From contig QUOL01000002.1 of assembly GCA_009761415.1 (NCBI GenBank), forward strand, positions 1 to 64,000: DNA of 64,000 nt, read 5' to 3'. Source of the DNA: Sarcomyxa edulis. Taxonomy: Eukaryota; Basidiomycota; Agaricomycetes; Agaricales; Mycenaceae. Position numbers and translations under genes: made by a program. The notes below the pieces were generated by a model. That model was given only the letters and a program-made list of their open reading frames with translations. It ran no database searches and was not told where the DNA came from. This document shows positions 31,618-44,706 of the stretch, in pieces (position 1 is the stretch's first letter; each line of letters opens with the position of its first letter).

Positions 31618-33040
31618 TCAAAGAAAGTAATCGGCAGGCGGTCGCTTCGCAGGTATTGATCTGACGTCCTAGAAAACGCGATATTAGCGAGGGAACGACG
31701 GAAACAAGAAAAAGGAGAGAACAGAGCCTAATATGGCATCCGTAGAACTCACTGATGGCGCGTGTTGGAAAACTTTGTACTGCTGAGTCAGATATTCATC
31801 CAGTTCGAGGATCGATGCTACATTTCCACATCTAAATTTATTGAACTGTTAGCAACGCGTGCGAGTAAGACATATGCAGTATAGCATGTCACAGAGTGCA
31901 ATATGATTTCCCCACACACACACCTGTAACAGTAGTTCGGCGCGCTCCAGACAGTTACAATGGTGCGATCGAACATGAGTTTATAGCCCTCCATGGCTAG
32001 CTGATGTGCCCGCGCAATCAGATCAATATCATTGTGGTGTGCAAAAGCTTTCGTGATATCAGCGCCGAAGAGGAATCCAGCCCCTCGCGGCGAAAGACCC
32101 CAGCCCGAGATGTCTACAGAGGGTGAAGGGTTCCGCAGCGGTTGAGACACGAATTGATAGACACAAGATAGGGCACCGCACCGTCTGGGTCAGACCACAA
32201 TAGGTCGCACATAGGTCCATCATGCGGGACCTCTTGTTTTCGGTCAATAGCACGGATCTAATGACCGAGCAATTTTTTGGGTCAAAAAGAAAAAGAAACG
32301 CAGTCAAAATTTGTAACCCTCAAAGTCAACGGAGCTAGTATCGCACCTGATCGATACTCTGCAAATTGGGGCTCAACCCACCATGGACGCAAAACACCCG
32401 GCCGTCGACGATCGCACCTAAAGCTAGATAGTCGAATACTTCACAGCACCACCTCCAAACATTACTACTTCCATATTTGCGCTGACATTCATCGTAGAAG
32501 CCATAAACCTGAGTTATCTGGCGAGATTCGTGATTACCTCTGATGAGGGTTATTCGTTCCGGGTATCGAACTTTGAAGGCGAGAAGAAGGAGGAATGTTT
32601 CAACACTGTAGAAGCCACGGTCAACAAAGTCACCTGAATAGAAATGAGCAACGTAAGAATGGGGTGTTCTGTTCGGACGAACCCATGAAGAGATAATTTG
32701 TTTCTGGACAAATGCCGCCGACCTTGAAGAGTTCCATCATATCAAAGAATTGGCCGTGAATGTCTCCGCATATCTAACGCGTCAAAAACACAATCAGCGG
32801 ACGCGAATCTTCCAGGAACAAATGCAACATGCCGTGACTGGAGAATCCACCACTTGTACGTTCCCTTCTTCGATTAAAATTTCTCTCGCTTTCAGACATA
32901 GCCTCTTGACCTGCTCCTCAGATATGGGTTCGCATCGAGTAAGTTGTTCAATCTGTCTAGGTTGTGCAAGTCAGTTCTGTTCAAGAGAGAGAGAGAGAAA
33001 AAAAACGCGAAAGACCTCACCTATCCAGATCACTCGGCAT
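31618..33040 (-). CDS. PPH3: Serine/threonine protein phosphatase PP4 catalytic subunit
   Basis: ATG at 33040; exon 1 is only 20 nt (MPSDLDR, 33040-33021) and several short exons follow. Conserved PPP-family motifs are present in order: [36 protein letters not shown] and [11 protein letters not shown]. The C-terminus reads [20 protein letters not shown], then after the last intron [16 protein letters not shown] and stop at 31620-31618. The DYFL tail, target of carboxymethylation in PP2A-like enzymes, together with ILELDE and the [12 protein letters not shown] ending, fits PP4 (Pph3) better than PP2A or PP6/Sit4. PP4 acts in recovery from DNA-damage checkpoints, among other roles. The gene is intact. 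Confidence 0.9.
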
Positions 33041-33469
33041 GAGTAGAAAAGCGATAGCTTGGAGATGAATGGAGATGACTGAAATGATACAAGTTAGTGT
33101 AAACTTAGTGGCGTTCTACAAGGTGTTTCACAGAATTCGAAGCGAGACAGAAAGGAAAGAGTTGAGATGCTCAAAACGGAATAGCGTCTCACGGTGATCA
33201 AGTCAAAGTATCGAACTCAACAAAGTGGCTCACGTCTATCGCATGCATGTTCCATTCGTTGACAATAGTAATATTACAACGCGTGCCATTTAACGACAGG
33301 AACACTAGTAGTGAGGAATATATAATCAAAACGATGCCAGTATACAGGTGATGATACAAGAAAATAGGTGTTCAAGAAAGACTTATGCCCGAAAATGAGA
33401 GAGAAAAGTGTAATGTAGGCAGGAATGTAGAAGAGCTTTTAAATAGTATTTTATCGAACCAAAAAGAAA
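33041..33469. other. Intergenic region
   Basis: Between the PP4 gene start and the 3' end of the zinc-finger gene. I see nothing beyond the presumed PP4 promoter. Confidence 0.4.
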
Positions 33470-35077
33470 TCATTGTACCAACGCCCCCTTGCGGAGAGTA
33501 CCATCCGACTTCCATGCTCCGTGTCCCATCCCTATGGAGTGCTGATTGTGGTACTGATACTGCGACGTGAGCGGCTGTGGGTGGTGAATATACTGGGACG
33601 GGAGATGCGACTGGAGCTGGGAAGGATGCAATCGCTCCTCTCGACGTATCTGCCGATCATCCTGGATTGGTGCGAGAACAGGAGGAGGAGAGAATCGGCC
33701 GGACAGTGAGCCACTGTGTACGGGGATAGTGGGCGAGTATCCTGCGTGAACGAGATGCCCTTGTGGGCTGATGTGCCCTTGAGAGAGCCCGGGCTGGTCG
33801 GAGATCATCGCGCTGCCGTGGTGGTAGGCGTGAGCATCATCATGGAAGACGGCGTATGTGGGAGTTGGAGGTCCAGACGTATGAGAAGAAGCAGACTCCG
33901 GGGACGGAGGCCCTCCGCTAGAATTTTGGGTATATGGATGTGAAATATGGGAGATGGAATGACGAGACGAGATAGAGACAGAAGACGTAGGTGATGGGCT
34001 ATTCTGCAAGTGTTCTTGGTGGAGCACAGGTGAAGACGTATTGATGTGAGGAATAGAGTGTTCATCGTACCCGTTCGAGTCGGAGTAGTAGGAGTTATTC
34101 ATGTTTTGGGTGGAGCTCGAAGATGGGTGAGATACAGGCGTCGTGTGTACATATGTGAAACCAGCGCTCTGTGATTGCTCTTGATACGTCGTCGTGCCAC
34201 TCCTGTACGAGTACTGCTGCTGGTTCATAGGCTGGGAAGACATGGAGACCATTTGAGAGAGATGGTGGGGGATCGGGGAGTACGACGCCTCGGGTGACGA
34301 AGACGAGCGGGTTGAGCAAGCATCGGGCAGAGGCTGAGCGGTGGCAGGCAACGTTGCGTGAGCTAGAGGAGGCGGAGAATCAGGAGGGGTGGATTGATGG
34401 TTGTATATACGAGCAGGCTCAAGGGCAGGAGGCTCAGAGAGTGGAGGAGGCTCAGAGGATGGCGACTCAGGCGCACTAGAAACAGTACTGGAACGCCTGC
34501 CACCACCGTTGTGCATGGCCCGAGTTATTGCCGAACGCGTCGAACTTCTTCGCGACCCAGGTGATAGGTGTATACGGTAACTGAAAATAGATCCAGGCGG
34601 TGAGCTTCACGCAGATTGAGTGCATTCGCTGGCAATTACAGAGTAAAAAAAGAAACAATCAACCAAGGAAAACAGCTTCGCCTCGGGCGTCAGCGCCTTC
34701 ACCACTTCACACGTTCGCGAATACCTCCATCGTACGATGATAAGACATGAAACTCACTGCTGCTGTAAATTGTCTTGCCTCGAGCACCTAGTCTCGCATC
34801 CGGGGAAAGGACACTTGTGATTCCTCTCGCCTGTGTGGACCCTAGAGTGTCGTGCTAGATGGCCACTTGTGGTAAATCCACGATCACATGTGGGACATGT
34901 GTGTTTCTTTTTTGAAGCAGCAGGCGTTGGGCATGGCAGCTGTGTAGACGGTGGCATGGGGCTGGGTTGTGTCGAGGACGAAGAGTCGTCAGAGAGATAG
35001 GACTGAGACGTTGTGAAGGGAGGAGGCTGGTAGAAGGATGAGTTAGGGGCGACCTGTTGTTTGAGAGCGCGCGGCAT
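33470..35077 (-). CDS. C2H2 zinc-finger transcription factor, Nrg1-like
   Basis: Two exons, 35077-34758 and 34580-33470, joined by a 177-nt intron that splits the second finger (DNLQQ, then HYRIHLSPGSRR). The product has about 476 residues. Two tandem fingers lie near residues 60-115: CPTCDRGFTTSGHLARHSRVH and CPFPGCETRCSRQDNLQQH. This finger pair closely resembles the DNA-binding part of yeast Nrg1/Nrg2 repressors. The remainder is low-complexity and rich in serine, proline, glutamine and histidine (for example SSSPEASYSPIPHH, QPMNQQQYSY), as in many fungal regulators. I chose the ATG at 35077 (MPRALKQ), since the upstream in-frame Met precedes a hydrophobic stretch unlike this family. Target genes cannot be read from sequence. 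Confidence 0.85.
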
Positions 35078-36199
35078 GTCAATGACTTGGAGGGAAAAGA
35101 AAAAGGACAAGATGCGAAATTAGGTGCGGTTATGAGGAAGGAGGCTGCAAGGGGAATACGTAAGATATCAAATACAATAAAAAATATAATTATACGGATC
35201 CAGACATACCAATTGGGCTGAGTTTAGACTTTTTCTGTATGTTCCGATTAGCTGCATCGGGACCAATTGTTCTTCTAACCTCTTCCCTTATCCGGTCGCA
35301 ATCCGTTTCGTTCGAATTCACCCCATTACGGCCAGTCACCGGCCGTTCCCCCCGTCCTCCTCATCCCAGGCACTTATCGGTGCCGTCTCAGCCATCATCA
35401 ATCTGTCTCTCAAGTCGTCCCTCTGCCTCTCTCGAGAGTTTCTCCTCTTTTGGAGCCCGCCTCGACAATCGGAAATCACTTTGATTGCGTCTGAAACATA
35501 TCCCCATCCAATGACCAAGTCGTTCACGGACGGCGGACAGCCTCGCAACTCCGATCAACCCTCCGGCGTCTCTCGCAACCTGGGTCAAACAAAAATATAC
35601 ACGCCTTCGCTGTTGATGAACATTTCAAGACGAATAATTTGCTTGCTTTGCGACCAAACTAGTACTAATTGGGCTTGCATTCTGGACACGGTCTTACACG
35701 TGCAGAATCGAAGAATTGTTTCCTAGAGATAATCACCTTTGACTCAGCCAACGGCGACCACGATGTATGCAGAAGTGACGACTATCCACGAGGACGTACC
35801 GATTATTATGTTCCTCGAACGAGCATATGCTTTCATGCAACGCAACGTACAGCACTTAGAATAAATGAAATGTGAAATGGATAATCGGTGATACGCCTTG
35901 AATTTCGATATGCGTTGTCCGGTGACTTGTATCTTCCTCAGCGTTTGACCTTATCATTCTCGACACAATATAACAACCAGATCACATCTCGATCACCTCC
36001 CCGTCCTACATCACTTGCTGGAGCACTTGTCTCGCACTGGGGGTATTATATGGTGGTGCCCATTGTGATGCGCGTCCGATGATACTTTGCATTGCAAGGT
36101 CTCGAACACTCTGCTCCACCGAAGTTTAAACGAATAAACTGCAGGCTGTGATCACAGACGACAGCGATCCGTGCCTACCTACTCAAAAAGGAGATGAAT
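35078..36199. other. Intergenic region
   Basis: Upstream region of the zinc-finger gene. Several small frames exist on both strands, none with recognisable similarity. Confidence 0.35.
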
Positions 36200-39100
36200 T
36201 ACACGATAGGTTGAATGGCACTCACTGGAGTTCATAGAAACTCGTCTTCCATAATCCGATACTTCGCCCGAAGAATAGGAGGTGTACATAAGGCACGTTA
36301 CTGCACTAGTTGAGACTGTGGCGGGAACTCCCGACTGATGGGATTGGCTCGTTGATCAGCCAGTGACAGCCACTGAGAAACGAGGGTTTACTTACAGCCG
36401 CAGTGAACGACCTTCACTAGAAATTCAGAATCATTTGCGAATACTCCCATTGTTTTGAGAGACACATCACCGAAACTGTAGCCACCTGAGATAAAGTATC
36501 AATAGTGTAGGACAAAAAGTAACGTCTGAAACTTGTGCTGTCTCAAAGATGAATGCTAGGATGCGAGAACCGCGCCATCACGGCACGCGATTTGCAGACA
36601 GATCACAATTTTTCCCCTATGCCTGATTGAGAGGACATGAGAAACCCACTACATTTGGGCGTCGAAAAAAAATGGGTCTGCCTAGTCGGGTATCCTCTGT
36701 GATGGACAGGCGTGTGCGTTGGCAACAGTCCATACAAACTAGATTCGAGTTACAGCTGCAATTCAGGATTCGAGACGTCGAGATGGTCATACATACCGAT
36801 AAGCACAGTTGGATAAGTCAAGGGTCCAATGCGTCGTACTCTTCCACGGTCAGGTTTTAGACTTTCCCCTCCGACAAGGCGGAACCATCTAAAAGAGGCC
36901 CGACGGCGGTAAAATCAATGAATCAGGATCAAAACTTTGGATCAGGATCAAGGGTACCGAAAATCTTATCTCGCTGGCCGACGGTAAGTCGATAGAATCT
37001 ACCTCAAGATATAACATACCGGACAGCACACCGGTGAGGCTTTCCAGTCCACTGGCTCGGCCATCGGTAAGCATACCCTCAAGATTGATATCTGTTCTCT
37101 TGCAAAGCCAGCCGTGCCTAGAACATGCCCTACCGCATTTTCATTCGGGAACTCTCATGTAGGGTCACAGGACGATGCAAAGCCGCACTGTCCCGTGTCG
37201 AGATCTACTCGTTGTAGTAAGTTTTGGTTCCTCTTGTGAGTGTGAGGACTTACGCGCTGGGGCTACCGGTGCGTTCAAAACCGCTTCCGCTGTCGTATAT
37301 TCTTAGGCGGGTACTGCTCCCGAGGCAAAGACTTGCATGAGAAATGACCGGCGTAAGTTTGCGTGCACGACGTACCATTTTATTGGTGGTGGACATGTTT
37401 GGAAACTCAGAAAACATACACCTGGACGTGCACCAATGTATCGTTAGGGAGCACTTTAGATAGGTCAATCGTGACATACCCGCAAGGCGCCTTACAAGCC
37501 GGCGGGAGGATCCTACAACTTCCCAGAGAATCGCCCGACTAAACGCCGAAAATGGGGAAAGCAGGGTAAGATTATGAACACAGCTATGCAGGGGGCCGGC
37601 GGAGTCCCTTTGGATCTCAGAAACTGATAGATATCGCCACTACGGATACGAGATATCAGAGTAGGTTTTCTGTCAGTGAACTAGATATAGACTCACTCAC
37701 CATCCGTGCATAGTAAATCATGGCCCTGTCCAGTCCAGGGCCGTACTGCGTTATCTGAAGACACAAAATCGATGCATCATTTTCTCAGATGTCGACAGAG
37801 ATGGAAATAGGATTTCCTATAAGCCGTGGTATCCGGCGATGTTGAACATGACAGTATAGGCTCAACACCCAGTAGTCGCCATATCGTGGGGTATATGATT
37901 CCAAGAGCAGGAGGAGGCAAGTGCCTAGATACCTCCGGCGGCATGAGACTCAATCAATGATCGATGAGCGCCATGAGGAATCTCGAATTATCCATTTGGA
38001 TCCGTTCGTCCTGGAGATAATTGGTCGTGGTCGTTTCGTTATTGGCATGGTGTTACAGAAGAATGGAGATAGACGAACTCACCAAGACAATCCGCACTTG
38101 GATCTAGACACCATGTACGATATCCCTTTCCACGACGAATCTAAAATAGTAGCCTGAGTATCTGATGACATTGTACCCGGGGAGATAGAGAGGCTTGCAA
38201 GATGTTTGTACATGGTTCATGTCTATGGACCGATGCGATTCGAAGAAACACTTGGACGCCCATACAACGGGCGAACGACATGATAACGATCGAAGAAGTG
38301 CCACACCGTTTTGATATCTTTGATACGCACTTAGTGGGGAAGATTAGTTCTAGACTTGTAGTCCGGAGACTCAAGAGCTTGACGGTGTACTGTACTGGAG
38401 ACCGTAGCAACACTCTGTGCGCGAGTGCGAGACCCATTTGCAATGACGAAAAGAAACAAATGTGAGAGTTATATGGAGGCAGAGTAGAAGTGGACGTACA
38501 AAATTTAGCTACCACACGGCGATAAGTTGGCATATAAGAGGTTCCTGTTCTGTATCATCCATACAGATGGCCTTGGCTCTTTTTCTGACGCCAAGTTGCG
38601 TGAATACTCTGAAGAGCTCGTTCTCGTGGTTCTCGTGCTCTCTAATCTTCGAGATTCTCGGTATTAGATATGAGAAGACTATGCTTGCACCATGAGAGAA
38701 AAGCAATGAGAGGAACGCCTCAGTGAAAATCGTGAATCGGGAGGACTAAGGAAGAGCAGGGATGTGGCTATGCTGAAATCTCGGTTTCTGGTACAGCCAC
38801 CGACCACGGCAGACGAGGGAGTGTCGAATCAAAGTCTATAGGTTGGTATATCGAGGAGGTTAATTCTATCTAGGATCAGAACGTAGAGGAAAGCTGATTA
38901 TACCGGGTTCTCCAAAAGAAACCGTTTCTAAACAGATTTTGGTTCCGAGCTCAGCGCACTCACATATGCTACTCGGTGTACAGGAAGCAAGATGTGGACC
39001 GAAAATATCTGCCCAGCAATGCAATTTTGGCACTATAAGTAAGTGAGGACGACTTAATGATAGAGCTCTGCATAGAATGAGACGACGGTTACATGCCGTC

Positions 39101-40980
39101 CCATGATACATTTGCTGCACGAGGACCACTTGATAGTGTTAGGGCGGATTTAGTTCGTACTTTAAGCCTTGACTCGTGAACGATAACGACTTTTGAAAGA
39201 GATCGATGCACCTCGAGTTCATTTCCATCGGGAGGCCGAACGGTGACCGAAGGCAGCATGTCGGTCCGTTAGACGAAGCACTCAGTCAAATCCCCATCTT
39301 GCGGTTCTTGCGGCTTTGATATCTAAAAATAAAGTTCGAGGGCGCGAAGCAATTGCGACGCAATTATTCCTGCGAAAAAGAAGTGACGAGTTCCGACACT
39401 ATCGCTAGAATTCGAGAAGCACTCACGCCGAGGAAGCATATGCAACTATTTGTTAAGTGAGTTCCAGGACTCGAGGTTCAGAACGCACCAGCGACCAAGG
39501 CCATACAACAGTCTCTGGATAATCTTTGGACTCGCAGCCGGCGGCAAAGAGATAGGCAGGCTGTCTCACAGCTTCCATGGCCAGGGTCCTTGACGCAATG
39601 TCAATTCTCAAGGAGGTATGTAGATTGTGCAGATAACTGCGTGAGAATCGGTAGATATGCAGCGGGCGCATTTTCCCCATGGACCAAACGGGGTGACCCT
39701 GGTCCAATTGGCTGCAGAAGCAAAGAACAAGCAGAGCGAAGTTGCTATCGGGCACTGAAATAAACAAGGTACTCACGGTCATTTCTCGTCTTTCCTCGAT
39801 GTTTTCCAGGTAGAGAAGTGCACTTCGTTATGGCCGCTTATTTGCAGCCTATCCAGAGCTAGATTACACGCGTTCCCGAATGTTGCTTGATTGACGAATG
39901 AGCACGAGGCCGAGGCCGACAGCCAATCAACTGACCAACAAGAAAACCGGGGCAGCCGCTGGAATCTCAACAGCCGGAGAGGGTACTGATGGACTATCGA
40001 GTCTGTCGCTGCGCAATTCAGTCATTGATTATCGATGTTCCGACCTGGTAGGATTATGATCAGTGAAGTACGTAGCGGTGCATCCTGTCTGACTTCTGAC
40101 GGTGTCAAGCTGTCGAATACCTGGGGACGTAGTGAGAGATAAACTCGGGTACTATACATGAGAACGCACTCACTGAGTTTGCAAAGACCTGATCGGTCAT
40201 GGAGGAGTTGCACTTCACCCGGCAGAGATTTCATCCGGGGATGAGCATGAATATTGTAGACTAAGTAGACAACGAGGCGTGTAGAGAAGCATGGGTGACA
40301 TGGCGTGCAGGAAAATTGCGATCGCAATCATATCTCTAACCAATGAGATCAGCACAAGGATGAAAAGTGATGGAAAGTACAGACTCTCTTCCTTGCAAAT
40401 ACAATGAGTGTTACAACGCATTGGATATCCATGAAGTTGAAGATACGACAACCATGCAGGGGACGCACTGTCAATCTCTAGTGTTTTGGGAAACACTGAG
40501 ATGGTATCTCGATGCTACCGCCGGCATGCTTAGGGTCGAGGGTTGGAGGTTAGAGAACATTAATGCGAAAATAAAAACTGCTCTGTTGGGCATATGCGAA
40601 CATCGTTAGTATCGTACAGCGATATCGTACGATTTGGAGCTTACCACGAGTGAAAGGTGTATTCAAAGGAGACGCACGACCATCATTCGGTATCTCACCA
40701 GACCCCCGTCGCTGCTTCGCGCAGGTGGATGTTGCCAATTGCTTCCCATGGATTGATTTTGTCTCGACAATTTTTTAGTTCCCACCAATCACAATGTCGC
40801 TCGTCCAAGACTTTGTTCTCACCTGCTAGCCCCATTTGTACGTGCACGAGTGATTGCTGGAGATCCATAGTAAATGGGGCAACGTTTCCTGCGACGCCTT
40901 TGGAAAGTGATGCGTTGCAAGAATTGTTGCGGAAGTATTCTTCAAGGGGACATACTATCCGCCTTCCATGCATCTAGCAC
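36200..40980 (-). other. Candidate intron-rich minus-strand gene(s), unresolved
   Basis: No long frame exists, but minus-strand consensus donors recur: GTGAGT at about 40175, 39779, 39427, 38080, 37698 and 36227, and GTAAGT near 37250 and 36394. Protein-like short frames precede some of them. The clearest is 40973-40695: it starts MHGRRIVCPLEEYF, includes NNSCNASLSKGVAGNV and DWWELKNCRDKINPW, and ends near a GTGAGA donor. Another near 37470 reads GYVTIDLSKVLPNDTLVHVQ. I could not join these into one frame or assign a family. They may be one gene with many small exons, two genes, or an eroded gene. Confidence 0.35.
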
Positions 40981-41063
40981 AGTAGACACGCACGTTTGAA
41001 AGAGTCGCAAAAAGTTGATTTGAGTTATTGTAAAAACATAAGCTGTGAGAGTGTCAGTAGTAG

Positions 41064-42025
41064 CTAAGCCCGCCCTAGCTTTGAAAACTGTTCGTAATTA
41101 TACCTAGTAGTTTCGTTACGATACTCAGGAGCCTCAACGAATAGACATCCGTGTTCGCCCTCTGGTCCCAATTCAGCAATCTTCCCGGTTAACGAGCGAT
41201 TCGCGATGAGCTCCTTGACTGCTGACAGAAGTATTGACATAGGTGTCTCGATCATAGCATCGAATACTTCCGAGACTGCAAGATTGGTACCTTCGAAGTG
41301 ACATTTTAGCATGGTGGAAAGAAATTACGGACGAGATCTCACGAATGGCAGAGGGCGCGAGTGCATTGATGGTGATATCGTCTTCTTTTAAGGTGGGCGC
41401 TGCACTTCTGACGAGCCCAACGATTGCATGTTTCGATGCAGCATAGATAGGGCCGACAGAGAACGGGTAAATTCCTGCATTGCTAGCGGTACAGAGAACA
41501 GTACCGCCTCGACCACCTTTCCTGATATAGTATATGCCAGCGTATATGGTGTACAGACATCCGAGAAGATTAACGTCAAGAGTCTGAAGAGGAGGTGGGG
41601 ATTGTGCTGATAACGAGGATGGTGAAGCGAGAAAATTCTGGCCCGGTTGATGCTCTGTATTGATTCCTGCATTGGCAATGACAATATCGATCCTCCTATG
41701 CTTGGAGTAACAAGACTCAAAAGCCAAGAGTAAAGAGCCGTAGTCGGAAACGTCGCAAACTTCTGAGGTAATGTTGTAAGATGAATTTATATCTTTGAGT
41801 GATTGGACAGCAGCGGTAGTAGTCTCGGGATTGATATCCAGGATGCTGACATTGGCGCCCATCTCCAATAGCATGGAAGAAATGGCGAATCCGATGCCTG
41901 AGCTACCGCCTTGAGAAGAAAGGTCGATGACATGAACGACTTACTGCGTCGAGCATGGTTTACTCACCAGTGACTACAGCATAAAGTCCCGCTATGTTCG
42001 AGTATCTGACTTCGGCAGTCATCAT
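41064..42025 (-). CDS. Short-chain dehydrogenase/reductase (copy 2)
   Basis: Three exons, 42025-41968, 41909-41343 and 41290-41064, give 283 residues. Intron 1 falls in the glycine motif after VVTG (the next exon starts GGSSGIG) and intron 2 after APSAIR; both positions and phases are the same as in the gene at 26571-27564. IANAGIN, LCTASNAG and YAASK are present, so the enzyme is probably active. The serine of the catalytic triad sits in TASNAG rather than TSSNAG. Two ATG codons in a row (42025 and 42022) could serve as start. Substrate is unknown. Confidence 0.88.
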
Positions 42026-42892
42026 TAAGGTTGACAGTCACGGCGCAAGTCGCACTGTGGCCTATATAGTAGAAGAAATTAGAAGTAGAAGACGATAGCA
42101 AGAATACTCACAAGCACTTGCTTGACATGGCCAAGGCCAAATCACGAGGCACATAACCAAAAGTGTTCTTCGAGTTCCACGTCTGTCTATGGATTCGCGA
42201 ATGAACTGACAGACGAGTACTAGCAGGCAAGAAAGCTCGCGAAAAAGCTTGGATTCCATCGAATTCCATCTTTGGATTCTGAAACGACTATTCGTCGCTC
42301 GGCACTGAGCAATTCGGGCTCCGACTGAACGTGCCGCTCGATTTCTTCAAGTTCAAATTTGACGAACAAGACATCTCGTACTTTTTGGTCAACCCAAGGT
42401 CATTTTCACCATTTGAACTCTATGATCGCTATCCTTGGATCTCACTGGTCTATATCGCGGATAAACTGGTCCAGGAACTCCATGGTCTGAAAATGAGACG
42501 ATCTTTTCGGAGATATTTGGACGTCCATCAATATGACTGCTTCACTCACTGGTGGGCTGATGACGACGCTAATTGTGTATCGAACTTGCATCTGGATATC
42601 TCTTCGAATGTTTGTGGCGTTTGCGCTAGTATCGAAGGCGTACGTCCCCGCGATTCTGCAATCCCTGTCCTCTGGATCTCACGGGGCGATTGGACTTCAA
42701 AAGTCGATGAACGTACCTTTTAGGTCTTGTTATCTCTCTGTCTCTTACGCACGAAGTCTACTGCCGTTTGTCCTAGAAAAATACTGTCCATAGTTAGGTA
42801 AGCGCCTGCCGGCACTAGGTCTTGGAACGTTCTCCCGTTCAAGGTGCATATACCCACACGCCCACTATCAACTACTTGTTTGCTCTCCCTCT
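42026..42892. other. Intergenic region with doubtful open frame
   Basis: A 130-codon frame at 42331-42723 (+) starts MPLDFFKFKFDEQDISYF. It has no recognisable family and no visible splice partners, so I do not call it a gene. The final ~100 bp (GCGCCTGCCGGCACTAGGTC, then TTGGAACGTTC) is repeated before the pseudogene at 44707, so it is probably promoter of the following gene. Confidence 0.4.
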
Positions 42893-43663
42893 ATGGCCTT
42901 TTTCTGTCAGGATCGAGCCCAAATAAATATTTGGAAACTGCTTGTCGATGAGAAGGAGCCGATTCTTTTCGTCGGCGAGTCTCCCAGTCGATCGCTGCCG
43001 ATCGCCGTGGCGGCACTGCGGGGTAGCATAGATGGTATATATGTGTCGAGGGAGGATGACGATTGCCGCACAAAGGACAAAACAGCTGCCCTCAGATATC
43101 TAATCAAGGAGCAGAAGGGTCGGGTCAAGGGTCTCGCTGAAGGTGTGTTGGTAGTCCTGACCAATACGCTATGCAGATGTCAATGTTGCCCTGCAGGACT
43201 CTATCTCGATGGTCCCGCTATCCATCATGACCGTGATGTCGATAATTGGTTTCTGCAGGCCGATGCAAGATCACTCGACCATTTTGTAGAAATCAATCGT
43301 AGTGTGCCCTGCGGGGTTATATGGTTTCAGTGTCCTTGGCAATCTCACGACACGGCTCGCCTTTTACGCAATTTTGTCGAGTCTGCGACAAAAATCCAAA
43401 CACCGGGTGATTTCTTAATTTTAGGCCTCCTCTCAGAAAAAGCGACGTTCTGGGGGTCGTATGAATTCGACAATTTGATGAAGACCTTACGAAAGACAGG
43501 CTACACGCATGTCAAAGACGACACTGTCTTCATACAGGAATGCATCAAACATGGATACAAACACCATAGTAATAGTGGTCGTGACCTCCATGAAAAATTC
43601 AAATCGTTGCATGTCACCCATATTTTCGTGAAACGGTGCGATACGCTCGAACTACATACCTGA
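42893..43663 (+). CDS. BMT5-like Rossmann methyltransferase-domain protein
   Basis: ATG at 42893. The protein begins MAFFCQDRAQINIWKLL and soon shows a glycine-rich loop ILFVGESPSRSLPIAVAALRG, then DNWFLQADARSL, GVIWFQCPWQSHD and RLLRNFVESATKIQTPGDFLILGL. This order matches the DUF2431/BMT5-like fold, whose yeast member methylates uridine N3 in 25S rRNA. Here the usual LFVGEGNFSFS loop is altered to FVGESPSRS, so rRNA methylation is not assured. A 54-nt, in-phase intron at 43143-43196 (GTGTGT to GCAG) probably interrupts the frame: the decayed copy at 44740-45551 has its intron at the same point. Removing it gives about 238 residues. Confidence 0.65.
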   Translation: MAFFCQDRAQINIWKLLVDEKEPILFVGESPSRSLPIAVAALRGSIDGIYVSREDDDCRTKDKTAALRYLIKEQKGRVKGLAEGVLVVLTNTLCRCQCCPAGLYLDGPAIHHDRDVDNWFLQADARSLDHFVEINRSVPCGVIWFQCPWQSHDTARLLRNFVESATKIQTPGDFLILGLLSEKATFWGSYEFDNLMKTLRKTGYTHVKDDTVFIQECIKHGYKHHSNSGRDLHEKFKSLHVTHIFVKRCDTLELHT

Positions 43664-44706
43664 AATATCACTACTGATCTCTCGAATTCGGCTACGAGAT
43701 CATCTTCGTATCAGGTTCCCCCACAGATGGATTGGGTCCTTTACCACCTCTATGCACTCTGATGTCACCATTCTCGAATCCAGGAAAATCTTCATTCATA
43801 TCCCCACCATTCTCTCGTCGTCCTCGCCCTCGCTGCTACCTTCTTTCGCACGAATACTACCGTTTTTTTTTCCTTGGGGAGCGTCATCACCTTCGTTTAA
43901 AGTCGAAATACCCAGAACACTGTCACGATAATCTTGAAGTTACAGGGAATTCCTCTTGTATATAAGCCGTGTAAGTCATTCTATTTGTCGTACTCCTTAC
44001 TATTCTGACATTTCTTCGAAGCGGTTCGATATGAATGTTGTATTTGAGGTATCGCGAATCTGAACGAATGCGAATCACGTCTGGGCTTCATTTTCTTCCG
44101 GCTCGAAGATCTCTTCTTTGTTTTGTTTCGTACTATCACTAGTAAGACATTCTGAAAATGCGGTATACTATCTTCTCACTTGACTACCCGTGGCGTACTC
44201 TGACGCTTCAACCTATCTATAGAGCTAAGGATATGTTCCGAGTCCCACAAGGTCATACACTGAGTCTCTCGCTGGGTGTCTAGTGATGTTCGATTCATTG
44301 ACTAGTTGGAACTTATCATCACCGCTCGAGCTTCATGATCACTCTTCCGAATTGACTGCGAAGAATAGGTCTAGGACTGACACGACCTTTCTGAAGCAAC
44401 TTCAACGTTGAAGACATCTGGGTCGATGTGACCCCTCCAGGCTCAGGACGATGCGCATCCAATTGACTTGATCAATGTGTAGATATCCACACGTGTGTGA
44501 GGTGTATGAGCTGGTGTCGGAGGAGTACGTATCTTCGATTTCCGAATCAGCTAAATTACTGAAACCCTCATCTCATATTCTCGTCCTTTAGATATCTGGA
44601 TTTTGAAGTCGGCGAACGTAGTTTTTAGCTTCGGTAACTTGGGCCCTCTTTCTCAAGAACTTTCCTGACGCTCGTCTCAAAAAACCTGTCTGTACTTAGG
44701 CAACTT
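43664..44706. other. Intergenic region
   Basis: Spacer between the two copies of the methyltransferase-like gene. I see no gene in it. Confidence 0.4.

Noticed and set aside
42331..42723. 130-codon frame starting MPLDFFKFKFDEQDISYF as a gene
   Set aside because: No family, no splice partner and no supporting context; left as part of the intergenic region.
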